NCBI RefSeq assembly: GCF_003671765.1
Contig: NZ_QPIB01000001.1
Span: 186,001-250,000 of the forward strand
Source of the DNA: Xenophilus sp. E41
GTDB lineage: Bacteria; Pseudomonadota; Gammaproteobacteria; Burkholderiales; Burkholderiaceae_C
Reading direction: 5' to 3'
DNA: 64,000 bases
Shown here: one piece after another, positions 8,308-17,462 of the stretch
How positions within the stretch are numbered: position 1 is the first letter of the stretch
Layout: every line of letters begins with the position of its first letter
Translations under genes and position numbers: made by a program
The notes under the pieces: model-generated
The model's database searches: none
Told to the model about the DNA's origin: nothing
The model's input: only the letters and a program-made list of their open reading frames with translations

Positions 8308-9219
8308 GTGCGACTGACCTTGCGCCAGCTGCAAATCTTCACGGCTGTGGCCGATACCGGCAGCACCACCGCTGCCGCACAGAGGGTCGCGCTTTCGCAA
8401 TCAGCGACCAGCGGCGCGCTGAACGAACTGGAAAGCTTGCTTGGCGCACAACTGTTCGACCGCATCGGCAAGCGCTTGCTTCTGAACGACTGCGGCCGGA
8501 CGCTGCTCCCGCAAGCCAGGGCGTTGCTCGATGGCGTCCAGGAGATCGAAAGTCAGTTCAGGGTTGGAAGCGCGAACGCAGCGGCAGCGCCTCTAGTCAC
8601 ACGCCTACGTGTTGGCGCCAGTACGACCATTGGCAACTATGTGCTGCCGGCGCTGATCGCCGGCTACGAAAAAGTATGGCCAGGTGCGGCGGTCGACGTG
8701 GTGATCGGCAACACGCGGGATGTCGCCGCATCGGTAACTCGCCTGGAGGTCGACCTGGGTCTGATCGAAGGGCCTTGTCACGAGAGCGAGCTTCAGGTGA
8801 CGCCGTGGCTCCTGGACGAGCTGGTCATCGTCGCCGCACCGACACATGCGCTCTTGCAGGACGACGTGCAGACGCGGGTCTCGTTGAAAGCCCTTCGACA
8901 GGCCCGCTGGTTGCTCCGCGAGCCGGGCTCCGGCACGCGCGAGGCAGTGGAGCGCGCGTTGCTGCCGCATGTGCACCACCTGCAAAGCGACATGCAGCCG
9001 GGCAGCACCGAGGCGATCAAACAAGCGGCAGCCGAAGGCCTCGGCCTGGCCTGCCTCTCGCTGTGTGCGGTGGAGGATCTCGTGACACTCGGCCGATTGG
9101 TCCTGCTGCGGACCACCTTGCCGAAGCTGACTCGCCGCTTCTACCTGGTCCATCATCGAAAGAAGCGCCTGTCGGCCAACCTGCAACGCTTCGTAGCGCA
9201 CTGTGAGGGCGTAACCTGA
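8308..9219 (+). CDS. LysR family regulator, YeiE/CysB-like
   Basis: A 303-residue LysR-type regulator. The winged helix-turn-helix is at residues 3-60 ('LRQLQIFTAVADTGSTTAAA', 'SQSATSGALNELESLLG'), followed by the effector domain containing 'GASTTIGNYVLP', a sequence typical of the YeiE/CbbR branch. The start is GTG at 8308; an ATG at 8282 is out of frame and closes after 11 codons. It is divergent from yeiH, the arrangement seen for YeiE/YeiH in enterobacteria, and probably controls the exporter in response to a sulfur compound (inference). Confidence 0.88.
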   Translation: MRLTLRQLQIFTAVADTGSTTAAAQRVALSQSATSGALNELESLLGAQLFDRIGKRLLLNDCGRTLLPQARALLDGVQEIESQFRVGSANAAAAPLVTRLRVGASTTIGNYVLPALIAGYEKVWPGAAVDVVIGNTRDVAASVTRLEVDLGLIEGPCHESELQVTPWLLDELVIVAAPTHALLQDDVQTRVSLKALRQARWLLREPGSGTREAVERALLPHVHHLQSDMQPGSTEAIKQAAAEGLGLACLSLCAVEDLVTLGRLVLLRTTLPKLTRRFYLVHHRKKRLSANLQRFVAHCEGVT

Positions 9220-9362
9220 ATCCCAGCGGCTGCCCCGCGATTTGCAATGAACCAGCGGCTGCCAGGCCCGGTTGTGCCGTCATGTGACCTGCGTGTGAGC
9301 AATACATGAGTAGGCCGGATGACGACCCCGGCGTCAGTTGCGGCAACGCCGCGCCAGCATCT

Positions 9363-11450
9363 TCACCGTCGCCACTGGATGACGGCATCGAGCGCCACCG
9401 CGCCTTTGCCCTCCGGCCGCACCAGAAGTGGATTCAAGTCTACGGACTCGAGCTCGTCGGCGTAATTTTCGCCGAATCGGCCAAGCGCCAAGATGGTCCT
9501 CTCAAGCGCCGCGACATCCAGCGGCGCTGCTCCACGGAAGCCCGAAAACACGGCGGAAGACTTCAGGCCCGTCATCATCTCGCGCGCATGCGTGTGAGTG
9601 AGTGGCAATCTGCGGACTGTGACGTCCGCCAGAAGTTCGGCTTGCACGCCACCCATGCCGAAGACAGCAACGAGTCCGAACTGAGGGTCGCGGTGCAGAC
9701 CCAACAGACACTCCACTCCGCCCGAAACCATGGACGCGACAACCACGCCTTCGAAAGGACGTCCCGACATGCTCGCATTCCAGCGCTCGCCCAAGGACGA
9801 GAACGCTGACTCGACCGCTGCTTCGTCCGCGACGTCCAGCACGACACCGCCAATTTCCGTCTTGTGTTGCACCTCGGCCGACAACACCTTGAGTACGACC
9901 GGAAAACCGATGCGCCTCGCCGCTTCGACCGCTTCGAGGGCCGTCGCGGCGCGTTCGGCCGCGGGGGTCGAGATTCCATAGTCGCGCAGCAGATCCATGG
10001 CTTCCAATTCGTTCAGGGCGCTCCGCGCTCGGCCATGGGCGGCACCCGCAACGACGGCGGGCGGCGCGGGCAGGTCCGCAGCGAAGTGGCTGAGCGCAGC
10101 GATGGCTCGCACGGCAGCGGACGGATCCTCGAAAGACGCACACCCCCATGCATCCAGCGCACTCGTGCGTTCAGACGAACTCAACGCGGAAAAAACGATC
10201 GCCCGATCAGGAAAGTCCCGGCGAAGCGTGGCCGCAAGATCCCGTTGCAATTGCCATCCAGCCTCTGTGCGCACGCCGTTGGCCAAGAACACCAACAGGC
10301 TGCCATAGCCACCTTTGTCCAGCATGAGCCGAGCGGTCGAGACGAGCAACTCGGGCCGGTGCATGACCTGGGCGGTGATGTCGACGGGATTGGCCGCAGC
10401 GGCAAAAGGCACTTGCTCAAGAATAAGCCGCTGTGCGTCATCCGGCATGGGCGGCATCGCAACGCCCAGCCCGTCCGCATAGTCCGTCACAAGCGCACCG
10501 ACGCCGCCGGACACAGTCAGCACGCCGAGCGACTGGTTTGACGGCCGTGGCAGCGTTGAAAGGGCATAGCCGGCGTTGAATAGCTCTTCGATCGATCCGA
10601 CGCGCCAAGCGCCGTATTGCCTCAGCACGGCATCGAAAACCCGGTCGTCGGCCGCTAGCGCCGCGCTGTGCGAGCTGGCCGCGCTCGCGCCTCGTGCCGT
10701 GGCACCGACCTTGATGACCACGACGGGCTTGCCCGCCGCGCGCGCTGCCTGCAGCGAGCGAACGAAGCGTTCCCCGTCGCCGCACCCTTCCATATACGCC
10801 AGGATGACTCGCGTGCGTTCGTCCCCAGCCAACCACTCGATGCAGTCGGCCACATGCAGGTCCGCCTCGTTTCCCGTGGTGATCCAGTGCGACAAGCCGA
10901 GGTCCCGCCGACAGGCCATTGCGTACGCGTAGCCGCCGAAAGCTCCGCTCTGGCTCACGACGGCCACATGGCCAGGACTTGCCCGTGCGGTCATCATGGC
11001 CGGGCTGAAGGTGGCGTAAATCGACTGCGCCACGTTCACATAGCCGAGGCAGTTGGGTCCGAGAAGCCGGATGCCCGCCTCCTGCAGCGCTCCGACAACG
11101 CGTCGCTGCAATTCGGCGCCGGCGCCGCCGGTCTCGGCAAATCCGGCTGAGAACATCACCACGTTGCGAACCCGAGCGGCGATCGCATCGTCAACGGCCG
11201 CCTCGATCTGGTCGGCGGGTACCGCGAGAATGGCCAGATCAAGCTCCTCCTGAGCCACGCGCAGGCTCGGCACGCATGGGATCCCGTCGATGTCGGAGCG
11301 GCCAGGATTCACGAGGACAAGGGCGCCGGCGTAGCCGAAATGCCTTTGGTAGTGGAGCGGGTAGGCACCGATCTTGCCGGGTGTACCGGACGCTCCGACG
11401 ATGGCGATCGATCGCGGGGAGAAGAAAGCCTCGAGTGATTGGGGGACCAT
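9363..11450 (-). CDS. NDP-forming acyl-CoA synthetase (acetate--CoA ligase family)
   Basis: A 695-residue single-chain acyl-CoA synthetase of the ADP/NDP-forming superfamily, cytoplasmic. Domains in order: CoA-binding Rossmann fold ('SIAIVGASGTPGKIG', about 13-27), succinyl-CoA synthetase-like flavodoxin domain with the phosphohistidine segment 'ASSHSAALA' near residue 260, and a C-terminal ATP-grasp domain ('GFPVVLKVLSAEVQHKTE'). It activates a carboxylic acid with CoA or runs in reverse to conserve ATP. The start ATG is at 11450, 6 bases after the stop of the Bug receptor gene, so both belong to one transcript with the TauD-like gene. The likely substrate is the acid handled by this cassette; identity unknown. 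Confidence 0.88.
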   Translation of the reverse strand: MVPQSLEAFFSPRSIAIVGASGTPGKIGAYPLHYQRHFGYAGALVLVNPGRSDIDGIPCVPSLRVAQEELDLAILAVPADQIEAAVDDAIAARVRNVVMFSAGFAETGGAGAELQRRVVGALQEAGIRLLGPNCLGYVNVAQSIYATFSPAMMTARASPGHVAVVSQSGAFGGYAYAMACRRDLGLSHWITTGNEADLHVADCIEWLAGDERTRVILAYMEGCGDGERFVRSLQAARAAGKPVVVIKVGATARGASAASSHSAALAADDRVFDAVLRQYGAWRVGSIEELFNAGYALSTLPRPSNQSLGVLTVSGGVGALVTDYADGLGVAMPPMPDDAQRLILEQVPFAAAANPVDITAQVMHRPELLVSTARLMLDKGGYGSLLVFLANGVRTEAGWQLQRDLAATLRRDFPDRAIVFSALSSSERTSALDAWGCASFEDPSAAVRAIAALSHFAADLPAPPAVVAGAAHGRARSALNELEAMDLLRDYGISTPAAERAATALEAVEAARRIGFPVVLKVLSAEVQHKTEIGGVVLDVADEAAVESAFSSLGERWNASMSGRPFEGVVVASMVSGGVECLLGLHRDPQFGLVAVFGMGGVQAELLADVTVRRLPLTHTHAREMMTGLKSSAVFSGFRGAAPLDVAALERTILALGRFGENYADELESVDLNPLLVRPEGKGAVALDAVIQWRR

Positions 11451-11456
11451 CGGGCT

Positions 11457-12443
11457 TCAGTTGGCAGCAATGTGATTGGACGTGACCACCTGGCTCCAGA
11501 ACTGGATATCGGACTGGAGGATCTTCTGGAAGTCCGAGGGGCTCGTGGGCGTGGATGAACCGATGTTCAACTGGGTCAGGCGTGCCCGCATGTCCGCGTC
11601 CTTGAGAATCGCGTTGATTTCATGGTTGAGCCGCGCAACGATCGGCTCGGGCGTGCGCGCAGCTACGAAGACACCGTGCCATCCGTTGGCGTCGAAGCGG
11701 TACCCTTGTTCGTTCATCGTTCGCACCTCGGGCAGCAGCGGGCCTTTGACGGTACCGATGGCACTCACGACCTTGATCGAACCGCTTCGGATGAATGGCA
11801 GCGACGACACTGGGTCGACCACCGCGACCTTGACCGTCCCAGCCTGAAGATCCTGAAGCATTTGGGGAATCGACTTGTAGGGAATATGGCGCAATTGGAT
11901 GCCGGTCTGATTCTCAATGGCGGCCATGGTCAGGTGCCCGGGGGAGCCCACGCCCCACGATGCATAGGCGACCTCTTGGGGCCGTGCCTTGGCATAGCGC
12001 ACGAACTGGTCCATGTCCGCAATGGGCATGTCCGCGGCTACCACGAGGTAATTTGCGCCCACACCGATCTGGGTGACGGCTTGCAGGTCGCGTTGCACAT
12101 CGAAAGGCAGGTCGGTGCGCAAGGCCTGGTTGAGCGCGGTGCTCGAAGCGCCGGTATAGAGCAGGGTGTAGCCGTCGGCCGGCGAGCGCGCGACTTCCGA
12201 CACGGCGAGGATCCCGTTGGCGCCGATCTTGTTTTCCACTATGACCGGCTGGCCGATGGCGCCGGAGAGCTTCTGCGCAATTTGCCGCGCGAGGATATCG
12301 GGGCCGCCGCCAGCGGCGCTGCTTACTACGATCTTGAGGGGGCGTTCGGGCCAGGGACCGGCTGCGGCTGCGACTGCCACCAATCCGAAGATCACCGAAG
12401 CGAGCACAGTACGCGCGCGCTTCAACGTTTCCATGCAATTCAT
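11457..12443 (-). CDS. Bug/TctC family solute receptor
   Basis: A 328-residue periplasmic binding protein of the tripartite tricarboxylate transporter (Bug) family. An N-terminal signal peptide ending around 'VAAAAGPWPERP' precedes the mature fold with the family's 'PLKIVVSSAAGGGPDILAR', 'VIVENKIGANG', 'GYTLLYTG' and 'HIPYKS' segments. GGAGACGACG directly before ATG 12443 supports the start. No TctA/TctB membrane genes are in the window, which is normal for Bug proteins. It lies between the TauD-like dioxygenase and the acyl-CoA synthetase and probably captures the substrate of the same pathway. Confidence 0.9.
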   Translation of the reverse strand: MNCMETLKRARTVLASVIFGLVAVAAAAGPWPERPLKIVVSSAAGGGPDILARQIAQKLSGAIGQPVIVENKIGANGILAVSEVARSPADGYTLLYTGASSTALNQALRTDLPFDVQRDLQAVTQIGVGANYLVVAADMPIADMDQFVRYAKARPQEVAYASWGVGSPGHLTMAAIENQTGIQLRHIPYKSIPQMLQDLQAGTVKVAVVDPVSSLPFIRSGSIKVVSAIGTVKGPLLPEVRTMNEQGYRFDANGWHGVFVAARTPEPIVARLNHEINAILKDADMRARLTQLNIGSSTPTSPSDFQKILQSDIQFWSQVVTSNHIAAN

Positions 12444-12508
12444 CGTCGTCTCCGTCATTCTTAATGTCATCAAACGCACAAGGCCGTCCATGCGGGACGG
12501 CCTGAGGT

Positions 12509-13390
12509 TCACGCAGCCATCGTATCCAACGGCTTGCTTACGGATTCGATGGCACCGGAGCGGGCAGAGACCGGCGGGGCGCCAGAGATCGTGACCCGGT
12601 GCCCCGTGCGCACCTGCGGAAAGTAGTCGAATATCGCGTAGTGCTGGGTGCAGCGATTGTCCCAAAACGCGATCGAATTCGAACGCCAACGGAAGCGGCA
12701 GTTGAACTTAGGCGACTCGATATGGTGGAACAGGAATTCGAGCAGCGCGTCGCTCTCGGCACGGCGCATGCCTTTGATATGCGTGGTGAAGCCCTTGTTG
12801 ACAAACAGCACCTTCCGGCCAGTCGCCGGATGAACAGTGACGACCGGATGCTCGGACCGCGGGAAGCCACCTTCTGGCACCTTGGCCTTGTAGTGTCCGA
12901 TATACGGCTTGCCACCATCATGCACAGCGGTCAATGTCTGCAGGTAGGCCTGCATTGATGGAGAGAGCGCCTCGAGCGCGGCATACATGCTGGCCCACAT
13001 GGTGTCGCCACCGACGGGAGGCACCACCTTCAAATGCAGCATGCTGGCCATGGGCGGCGCAACATCGCAAGTGATGTCGGAATGCCAGTCTTCGCCGGCA
13101 ACCACCTTGGAGTTCTCATCCGCGTGGACAACCAGCAGTTCTGGGTGGACGGGATGACGGGCGCGTGCGATCGGGTGCTGCTGGAGGTCGCCGAAAAGAC
13201 GGCCGACGCGCATGTGCTGTTCGAAGGTGATCTCTTGATCGCGGAAGAAGATGACGAGGTTGTCGTGCAGCGCACGGATCAATTCGTCGAGGACTTCGCC
13301 CTGCGGCTCCTGGCGCAGGTCGATGCCATGCACTTCGGCTCCGATCGTGGGTGTGAGTTTGCGTACGTCCAAATGGCGGTAGTGGGTCAT
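12509..13390 (-). CDS. TauD/TfdA family Fe(II)/2-oxoglutarate dioxygenase
   Basis: A 293-residue cytoplasmic dioxygenase of the TauD/TfdA family. The iron ligands are His103 and Asp105 (WHSD) and His250 (NRCTQH), and Arg265 in 'RTGHRVTI' should bind 2-oxoglutarate. The family hydroxylates a carbon next to a leaving group and so releases sulfite from taurine and other sulfonates, or cleaves aryloxyacetates. Promoter-proximal gene of an operon with the Bug receptor (65 bases downstream) and the acyl-CoA synthetase. A sulfonate substrate would fit the YeiH exporter two genes away, but this is inference. Divergent LysR at 13509 probably regulates it. Confidence 0.88.
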   Translation of the reverse strand: MTHYRHLDVRKLTPTIGAEVHGIDLRQEPQGEVLDELIRALHDNLVIFFRDQEITFEQHMRVGRLFGDLQQHPIARARHPVHPELLVVHADENSKVVAGEDWHSDITCDVAPPMASMLHLKVVPPVGGDTMWASMYAALEALSPSMQAYLQTLTAVHDGGKPYIGHYKAKVPEGGFPRSEHPVVTVHPATGRKVLFVNKGFTTHIKGMRRAESDALLEFLFHHIESPKFNCRFRWRSNSIAFWDNRCTQHYAIFDYFPQVRTGHRVTISGAPPVSARSGAIESVSKPLDTMAA

Positions 13391-13422
13391 CAGGTCTCCA
13401 GGGTGTAGGTTGCTGCGGCCAC

Positions 13423-13438
13423 CCGGACCGCGATCCGG
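13423..13438. promoter_or_regulatory. Inverted repeat between tauD-like gene and LysR
   Basis: CCGGA-N6-TCCGG lies in the 118-base divergent region between the dioxygenase (start 13390) and LysR (start 13509). It is a candidate binding site, though short and GC-rich. Confidence 0.35.
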
Positions 13439-13508
13439 ACAGCTCGAACGCCAGTTTTGAACACAACCTGTCGATCGCCATCATCACTTTTGCGCGTGGG
13501 ATATAACC

Positions 13509-14516
13509 ATGAGCTCATGCCCTGCCACCAAAGGTCCGATGAACTTTGAACGTTATGCGCGCAGTTCACTGAAAACGCGCCATCTCAAATTGATCGATGC
13601 GCTTTCCCGCCACGGCAGCATCGGCGCGGTGGCCAAGGTCATGTTCATCACGCAGCCGGCTGTCTCGAAAGCTCTCGCTGAGTTGGAAGAGGGTATCGGC
13701 GCGCGCCTGTTCTGCCGAACGGCCAGCGGTGTCGTGCCGACGCCTGCCGGCGCGTGCCTTGTGTCCTACGCCCGAAGGATTCTGGGCGAGATAGACCGCG
13801 CGGGTGACGCGTTGGCAGCGATTTCCGATGGCGTGTCGGAGACGGTTGTCGTTGGCGTCATGCCCGGTCCCGCACGCTCGATGATGGCGCAATGTCTCGC
13901 CCGCGTGCACTCATCGGCACCGCACATTCGACTCGTGGTGCGCGAGGCGCCAATGCCTGCCCTGCTCAGCTTGCTGCAGCAGGGCAAGATCGATCTGGCC
14001 ATCGGGTCCGTGATGGATGGATCGCCGCCGTCTCATATTTGGGTAGAACGGCTCTACGAAGACACGATTGCGGTCTGCGCGTCTACCACCTTCAAGCCCG
14101 CGCGAAAGCGGGCTGAGCTCTGGGCCAGACTGTCCGCCACGGATTGGGTCCTTCCACCCCGCCAGAATCTGCTCCGATCGACCTTCGACGACTACCTGGA
14201 GCGACGTTCGCTGGGTCCATTCCGGGCCATCGTGGAAACCGCCTCGGTCGACGTGACGACCGGATTGCTGGGCGCTTCCACCGCAGCGACCGTCGTTCCA
14301 CGGCGCCTCGCCGAGCATTGTCAGCGCGCAGGGCTGTTGCAAATCCTGTTTGAATTAGAGGATGTCGGCATGCCTGTGTCGGTCTGTGCAAGCCGGGAGC
14401 CGGGTGCAGCGGCCTCCATTGTCGTGGACGCCGCGAAAAGCGCCACAGGAGGCACGATGCCTGGAATTCGCGCCGGGTCGAAGCGCGGGCGCCAAGCCGA
14501 CGGGAGCGGGCGGTAG
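13509..14516 (+). CDS. LysR family transcriptional regulator, GbpR-like
   Basis: A LysR-type regulator of 335 residues, or 325 if translation begins at the in-frame ATG 13539, which has AAAGG 5 bases upstream. The helix-turn-helix ('HLKLIDALSRHGSIGAVAKV', 'TQPAVSKALAELEEGIG') and the 'SSLKTRHLKLIDAL' lead resemble GbpR-type regulators of sugar and aromatic-acid genes. The C-terminal 40 residues are basic and probably disordered. Divergent from the dioxygenase operon and its likely controller. Composition matches the less GC-rich block that ends here. Confidence 0.88.
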   Translation: MSSCPATKGPMNFERYARSSLKTRHLKLIDALSRHGSIGAVAKVMFITQPAVSKALAELEEGIGARLFCRTASGVVPTPAGACLVSYARRILGEIDRAGDALAAISDGVSETVVVGVMPGPARSMMAQCLARVHSSAPHIRLVVREAPMPALLSLLQQGKIDLAIGSVMDGSPPSHIWVERLYEDTIAVCASTTFKPARKRAELWARLSATDWVLPPRQNLLRSTFDDYLERRSLGPFRAIVETASVDVTTGLLGASTAATVVPRRLAEHCQRAGLLQILFELEDVGMPVSVCASREPGAAASIVVDAAKSATGGTMPGIRAGSKRGRQADGSGR

Positions 14517-14581
14517 CGCTGCATCGGCGGCGCCGACCATGGGCGCCAAATCCCGTCGGTCGATGCGAAGCTGCCTGGCCC

Positions 14582-15529
14582 TCAAATCCCCCGCGTCAGA
14601 TACACCGCCTCCCGCCCCACGATCGGCTCCCGCGTCGGCATGAAGATCGTGCACCCATCGCAAGGCGACACGATCCGTCGATCGCCATCCGTGGCGATGA
14701 GCTCGTCCTTCGCAAAGGTCTCGAAGCCGACCAGCGGCCGCTCGAAGCGGAACTCGGTCGTGTGGACCATGTGCGTCTGCAGCAGCTCGTAGCGGCGCTG
14801 CGGCTCCTTGGGTGCCGCGGGCTCGGGCGCGTCGATGAGGCCGAAGTGGGCCAGGAAGTCCAGCGTCACGGCGGTGGCCAGCTGCGAGGCGGATGCCTTG
14901 AAGTGCTGGCCGCACTCGACCACCATGGCGGTGCCGGGGCCGGGGCCGTCGTTGCCGTGGTGGCCGTACTGGATGAGCGGGATGCCGGAGCCCAGGCCCT
15001 GCGGCATGACCAGGTGCACCGCCGGGCGCCCGATGGCCATGGCGACGGCGCCGTTGCGCTCGAAGGCGGGGTACACCCAGAAGGGCACGACGTCCTGGCT
15101 GGTCGAATGGATGTCGAGGATGTGGTCGGCCGCGTCGACCACGCCGCGCATGGCGCGGGCGCGCTGCAGCTCGGGGCTGTCTTCGGCGCCGTCGAGCCAT
15201 TCGCTGGACCAGATGCGGTTCATGTTGTGCACCAGCTGCCGGCTCTCGAAGGGCTTCTCGATGTCGAAGCTCTCGTACGCGGCCACGTTGGCAAAGCTGA
15301 CGGTGAGCGTGCCGACCTTGGGCCGCACGCCGGTGTCGAGCAGATGGGTGGCGGCCACCATGCCGCAGATCTCGTTGCCGTGCGTCAGTGCGTTGATGAG
15401 CACGTGCGGGCCGGGGCGGCCGGATTCGAAGCGGTGGACATACTCGACGCCGGTATTGCCGGCCTTGTAGGCCGACAGGTCGCGGGGCGTGACTTCGAGC
15501 GTGGGGAGCGGGGGCGGTGTGTGGGTCAT
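14582..15529 (-). CDS. Succinylglutamate desuccinylase/aspartoacylase family M14 hydrolase
   Basis: A 315-residue zinc carboxypeptidase-like amidohydrolase. Zinc ligands are visible as His50 and Glu53 (THGNEICG) and His141 (DIHSTS), the M14 pattern used by AstE and aspartoacylase to remove acyl groups from amino acids. The C-terminal 90 residues form the beta-rich domain seen in the family. The start is ATG 15529, 17 bases after the stop of the sheath-like gene, so the two are probably in one transcript. The natural substrate is unknown; no other arginine-succinyltransferase genes are nearby. Confidence 0.87.
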   Translation of the reverse strand: MTHTPPPLPTLEVTPRDLSAYKAGNTGVEYVHRFESGRPGPHVLINALTHGNEICGMVAATHLLDTGVRPKVGTLTVSFANVAAYESFDIEKPFESRQLVHNMNRIWSSEWLDGAEDSPELQRARAMRGVVDAADHILDIHSTSQDVVPFWVYPAFERNGAVAMAIGRPAVHLVMPQGLGSGIPLIQYGHHGNDGPGPGTAMVVECGQHFKASASQLATAVTLDFLAHFGLIDAPEPAAPKEPQRRYELLQTHMVHTTEFRFERPLVGFETFAKDELIATDGDRRIVSPCDGCTIFMPTREPIVGREAVYLTRGI

Positions 15530-15546
15530 TGCGCCATTCTGGCGCG

Positions 15547-17292
15547 TCATCCATCCGGCTGCAGGGCGCCGGCGGTGGCGCCGGTCCAGCGCAACACCAC
15601 GAACTCCGCAGGCCGCAGCAGCGCGACCCCGATCTCGCACACGACGCGGCCCTGGGCCACATCGTCGGCCGTCATGGTGCTGCCCGCGCCGCAGCGCACG
15701 TACCAGGCCTCGCGCGCGCCACTGCCCTGCAATGCGCCCTCGCGCCATTGGCCCAGCAGGAAGTGGTCGACCGCCGAGCGCACCTGGGCCCACAAGGCCT
15801 CGCCCTGCGGCTCGAACACGACCCAGCGCAGGCCGGCGTCGAGCGAGGCTTCGATGGCGTCGACGTACCGCCGCACGCTGACGTAGCGCCACTGCGGGTC
15901 GGACGACAGCGTGCGCGCGCCCCACAGCACCAGGCCGCGGCCGATGAATTCGCGAAAGCAATTCACCCCCAGCGGATTGAGCTGCTCCTGCTCGTGCATG
16001 CTCACCGGCTGTTCGGCGCGGACCACGCCTTTCACATCGAGGTTGGCCGGTGCGTGGTGCACGCCGCGATTCAGGTCGGCGCGCGCATACAGCCCCGCAA
16101 CGGCGCCGCTGGGCGGCACGGTGACCGTCGCGCCGACGACGCCCGGCGGCGGCAAGGGGTCGGGCACCACCAGGCAGGGCCAGTGCAGGGCGGCGTGCGG
16201 CGAATCGATTTCGGCGCGCTGGGCCTTCACGCCCGCCACCGCCAGCCCCGGTGCCGGGTCGAGCAAGGCCATGCGCCAGGCCCGAGGCGCGCCGGCATGC
16301 GCCACCAGCGTCGCCCGCAGTGCGGCGCCGTCTTCACGCAGGCTGCTGCCCGGTGCGGCGACGATGCGCACATCGCCTTGGCGGGCCAGCGTGGCGAGCG
16401 CGGCGGCGTAGCTGCCGGGCTGGTCCGCCGTGCCCACCGGTGGCAGGCCGCCATCGGTGCCACCAGCCAATGCGACCGTCGCCGCGCCGTCGGCGTCGGG
16501 CGCCAGCGCGCGGACCGCATCCAGCAGCGCCCAGGCATCGGCCTGCGGCCCCAGTGCCCACCATGCCGACGCGCGCCCCACGGCCGCCGCCTCGCGCGAG
16601 AGCACCGTGCCCACCCACCGGGCATGCAGGGCGGACAAAGCCAGCCCCGTCCAGGCGTCCAGGGGCAGGCCCTCGGCGTCGAAGCTGGCTGCCTCCAGCG
16701 TGAGCACCCGGCTGGCGCCGACACGCCCGTGCACGACCCGGCGGCCCTGGCGGTCGTGCCAGCGGCCCTCGGCATCGGCGATGCATTCGAAGGTGCCCTC
16801 CGCGTTGGTGGTGCGCAGCAGGGTGCCCGGCTCGGCATGGGTCATGGCGCGCAGGGTGACCGGGCTGGCCCGCTCCCGCAGACGCACCGTGCCGTTGCCC
16901 AGGCGGCCCGGCGCCGCGGCGTGGATGACGATGGCCTGGTCCTCGGAGATTCCCTCGGGGTGCAGCCGTGCAGCTGCCGCCATCGCCGCCCCGACGGTGC
17001 GCTGCACGTACAGCCGCGCGCCGCCGTTGTCGAAGAAGGCGCGCACGGCCAGGGCGACGTGGTTGGTCTGGGGCGCGACCCCGCCCGCGCCGTCGTCGAA
17101 CCACAGCGCCTGCACGCCGCCGTAGATGCGCTCGAAGTCCGCAACGCTCGTGAGCATCGGCGGCGCGCCCGCCAGCGGTCCACGGCGCGTCGGCCCGACG
17201 AAGGCCGCGACGTGCGTGGGCACCAGGGTGATCGCGCGGCCCGGTGGAAGCGACTCTTGCACGTAGACGCCGGGCGAGGTGCGGGCCGGCAA
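15547..17292 (-). CDS. Contractile-tail sheath family protein, orphan
   Basis: A sheath protein of contractile phage tails and related injection systems, about 581 residues. The N-terminus has the classic 'SPGVYVQES' and 'VPTHVAAFVGPT' segments; 'FFDNGGARLYVQR' is also typical, and the C-terminal domain ('LVLWGARTLSSDPQWRYVSVRR' region, 'EIGVALLRPAEFVVLR') is that of sheath proteins that build the contractile cylinder. I place the start at TTG 17292 because GGGAGG sits 8 bases upstream and the sheath fold begins right after; the longer frame from ATG 17388 has a poor leader. No tube, baseplate, spike or AAA+ ATPase gene is in the window, so it cannot form a particle alone. It may be a remnant, or work with genes elsewhere. 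Confidence 0.8.
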   Translation of the reverse strand: MPARTSPGVYVQESLPPGRAITLVPTHVAAFVGPTRRGPLAGAPPMLTSVADFERIYGGVQALWFDDGAGGVAPQTNHVALAVRAFFDNGGARLYVQRTVGAAMAAAARLHPEGISEDQAIVIHAAAPGRLGNGTVRLRERASPVTLRAMTHAEPGTLLRTTNAEGTFECIADAEGRWHDRQGRRVVHGRVGASRVLTLEAASFDAEGLPLDAWTGLALSALHARWVGTVLSREAAAVGRASAWWALGPQADAWALLDAVRALAPDADGAATVALAGGTDGGLPPVGTADQPGSYAAALATLARQGDVRIVAAPGSSLREDGAALRATLVAHAGAPRAWRMALLDPAPGLAVAGVKAQRAEIDSPHAALHWPCLVVPDPLPPPGVVGATVTVPPSGAVAGLYARADLNRGVHHAPANLDVKGVVRAEQPVSMHEQEQLNPLGVNCFREFIGRGLVLWGARTLSSDPQWRYVSVRRYVDAIEASLDAGLRWVVFEPQGEALWAQVRSAVDHFLLGQWREGALQGSGAREAWYVRCGAGSTMTADDVAQGRVVCEIGVALLRPAEFVVLRWTGATAGALQPDG

Positions 17293-17462
17293 GCTCAGCG
17301 CCTCCCGGGTCTGGGGCGGCGGAGCGCGTGGAAGGAGGCGAAGCGGGCAGCCATGGGGCGCGGGACAGGTCCGGAACGAACGGACCATTGTGGGCAAGGC
17401 CCTGCGCGCTGCCCATCTGCCGGATGGCCAGTCCGCGCGCCCCCGCGGCGGCCTGCAGGGGT

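Noticed and set aside
8282-8317. ATG start for the LysR gene at 8308
   Set aside because: The ATG is out of frame and closes after 11 codons; GTG 8308 is the first in-frame start.
15547-17388. Prophage
   Set aside because: Only a sheath protein is present; flanks are ordinary chromosomal genes, with no integrase, capsid, terminase or lysis gene.
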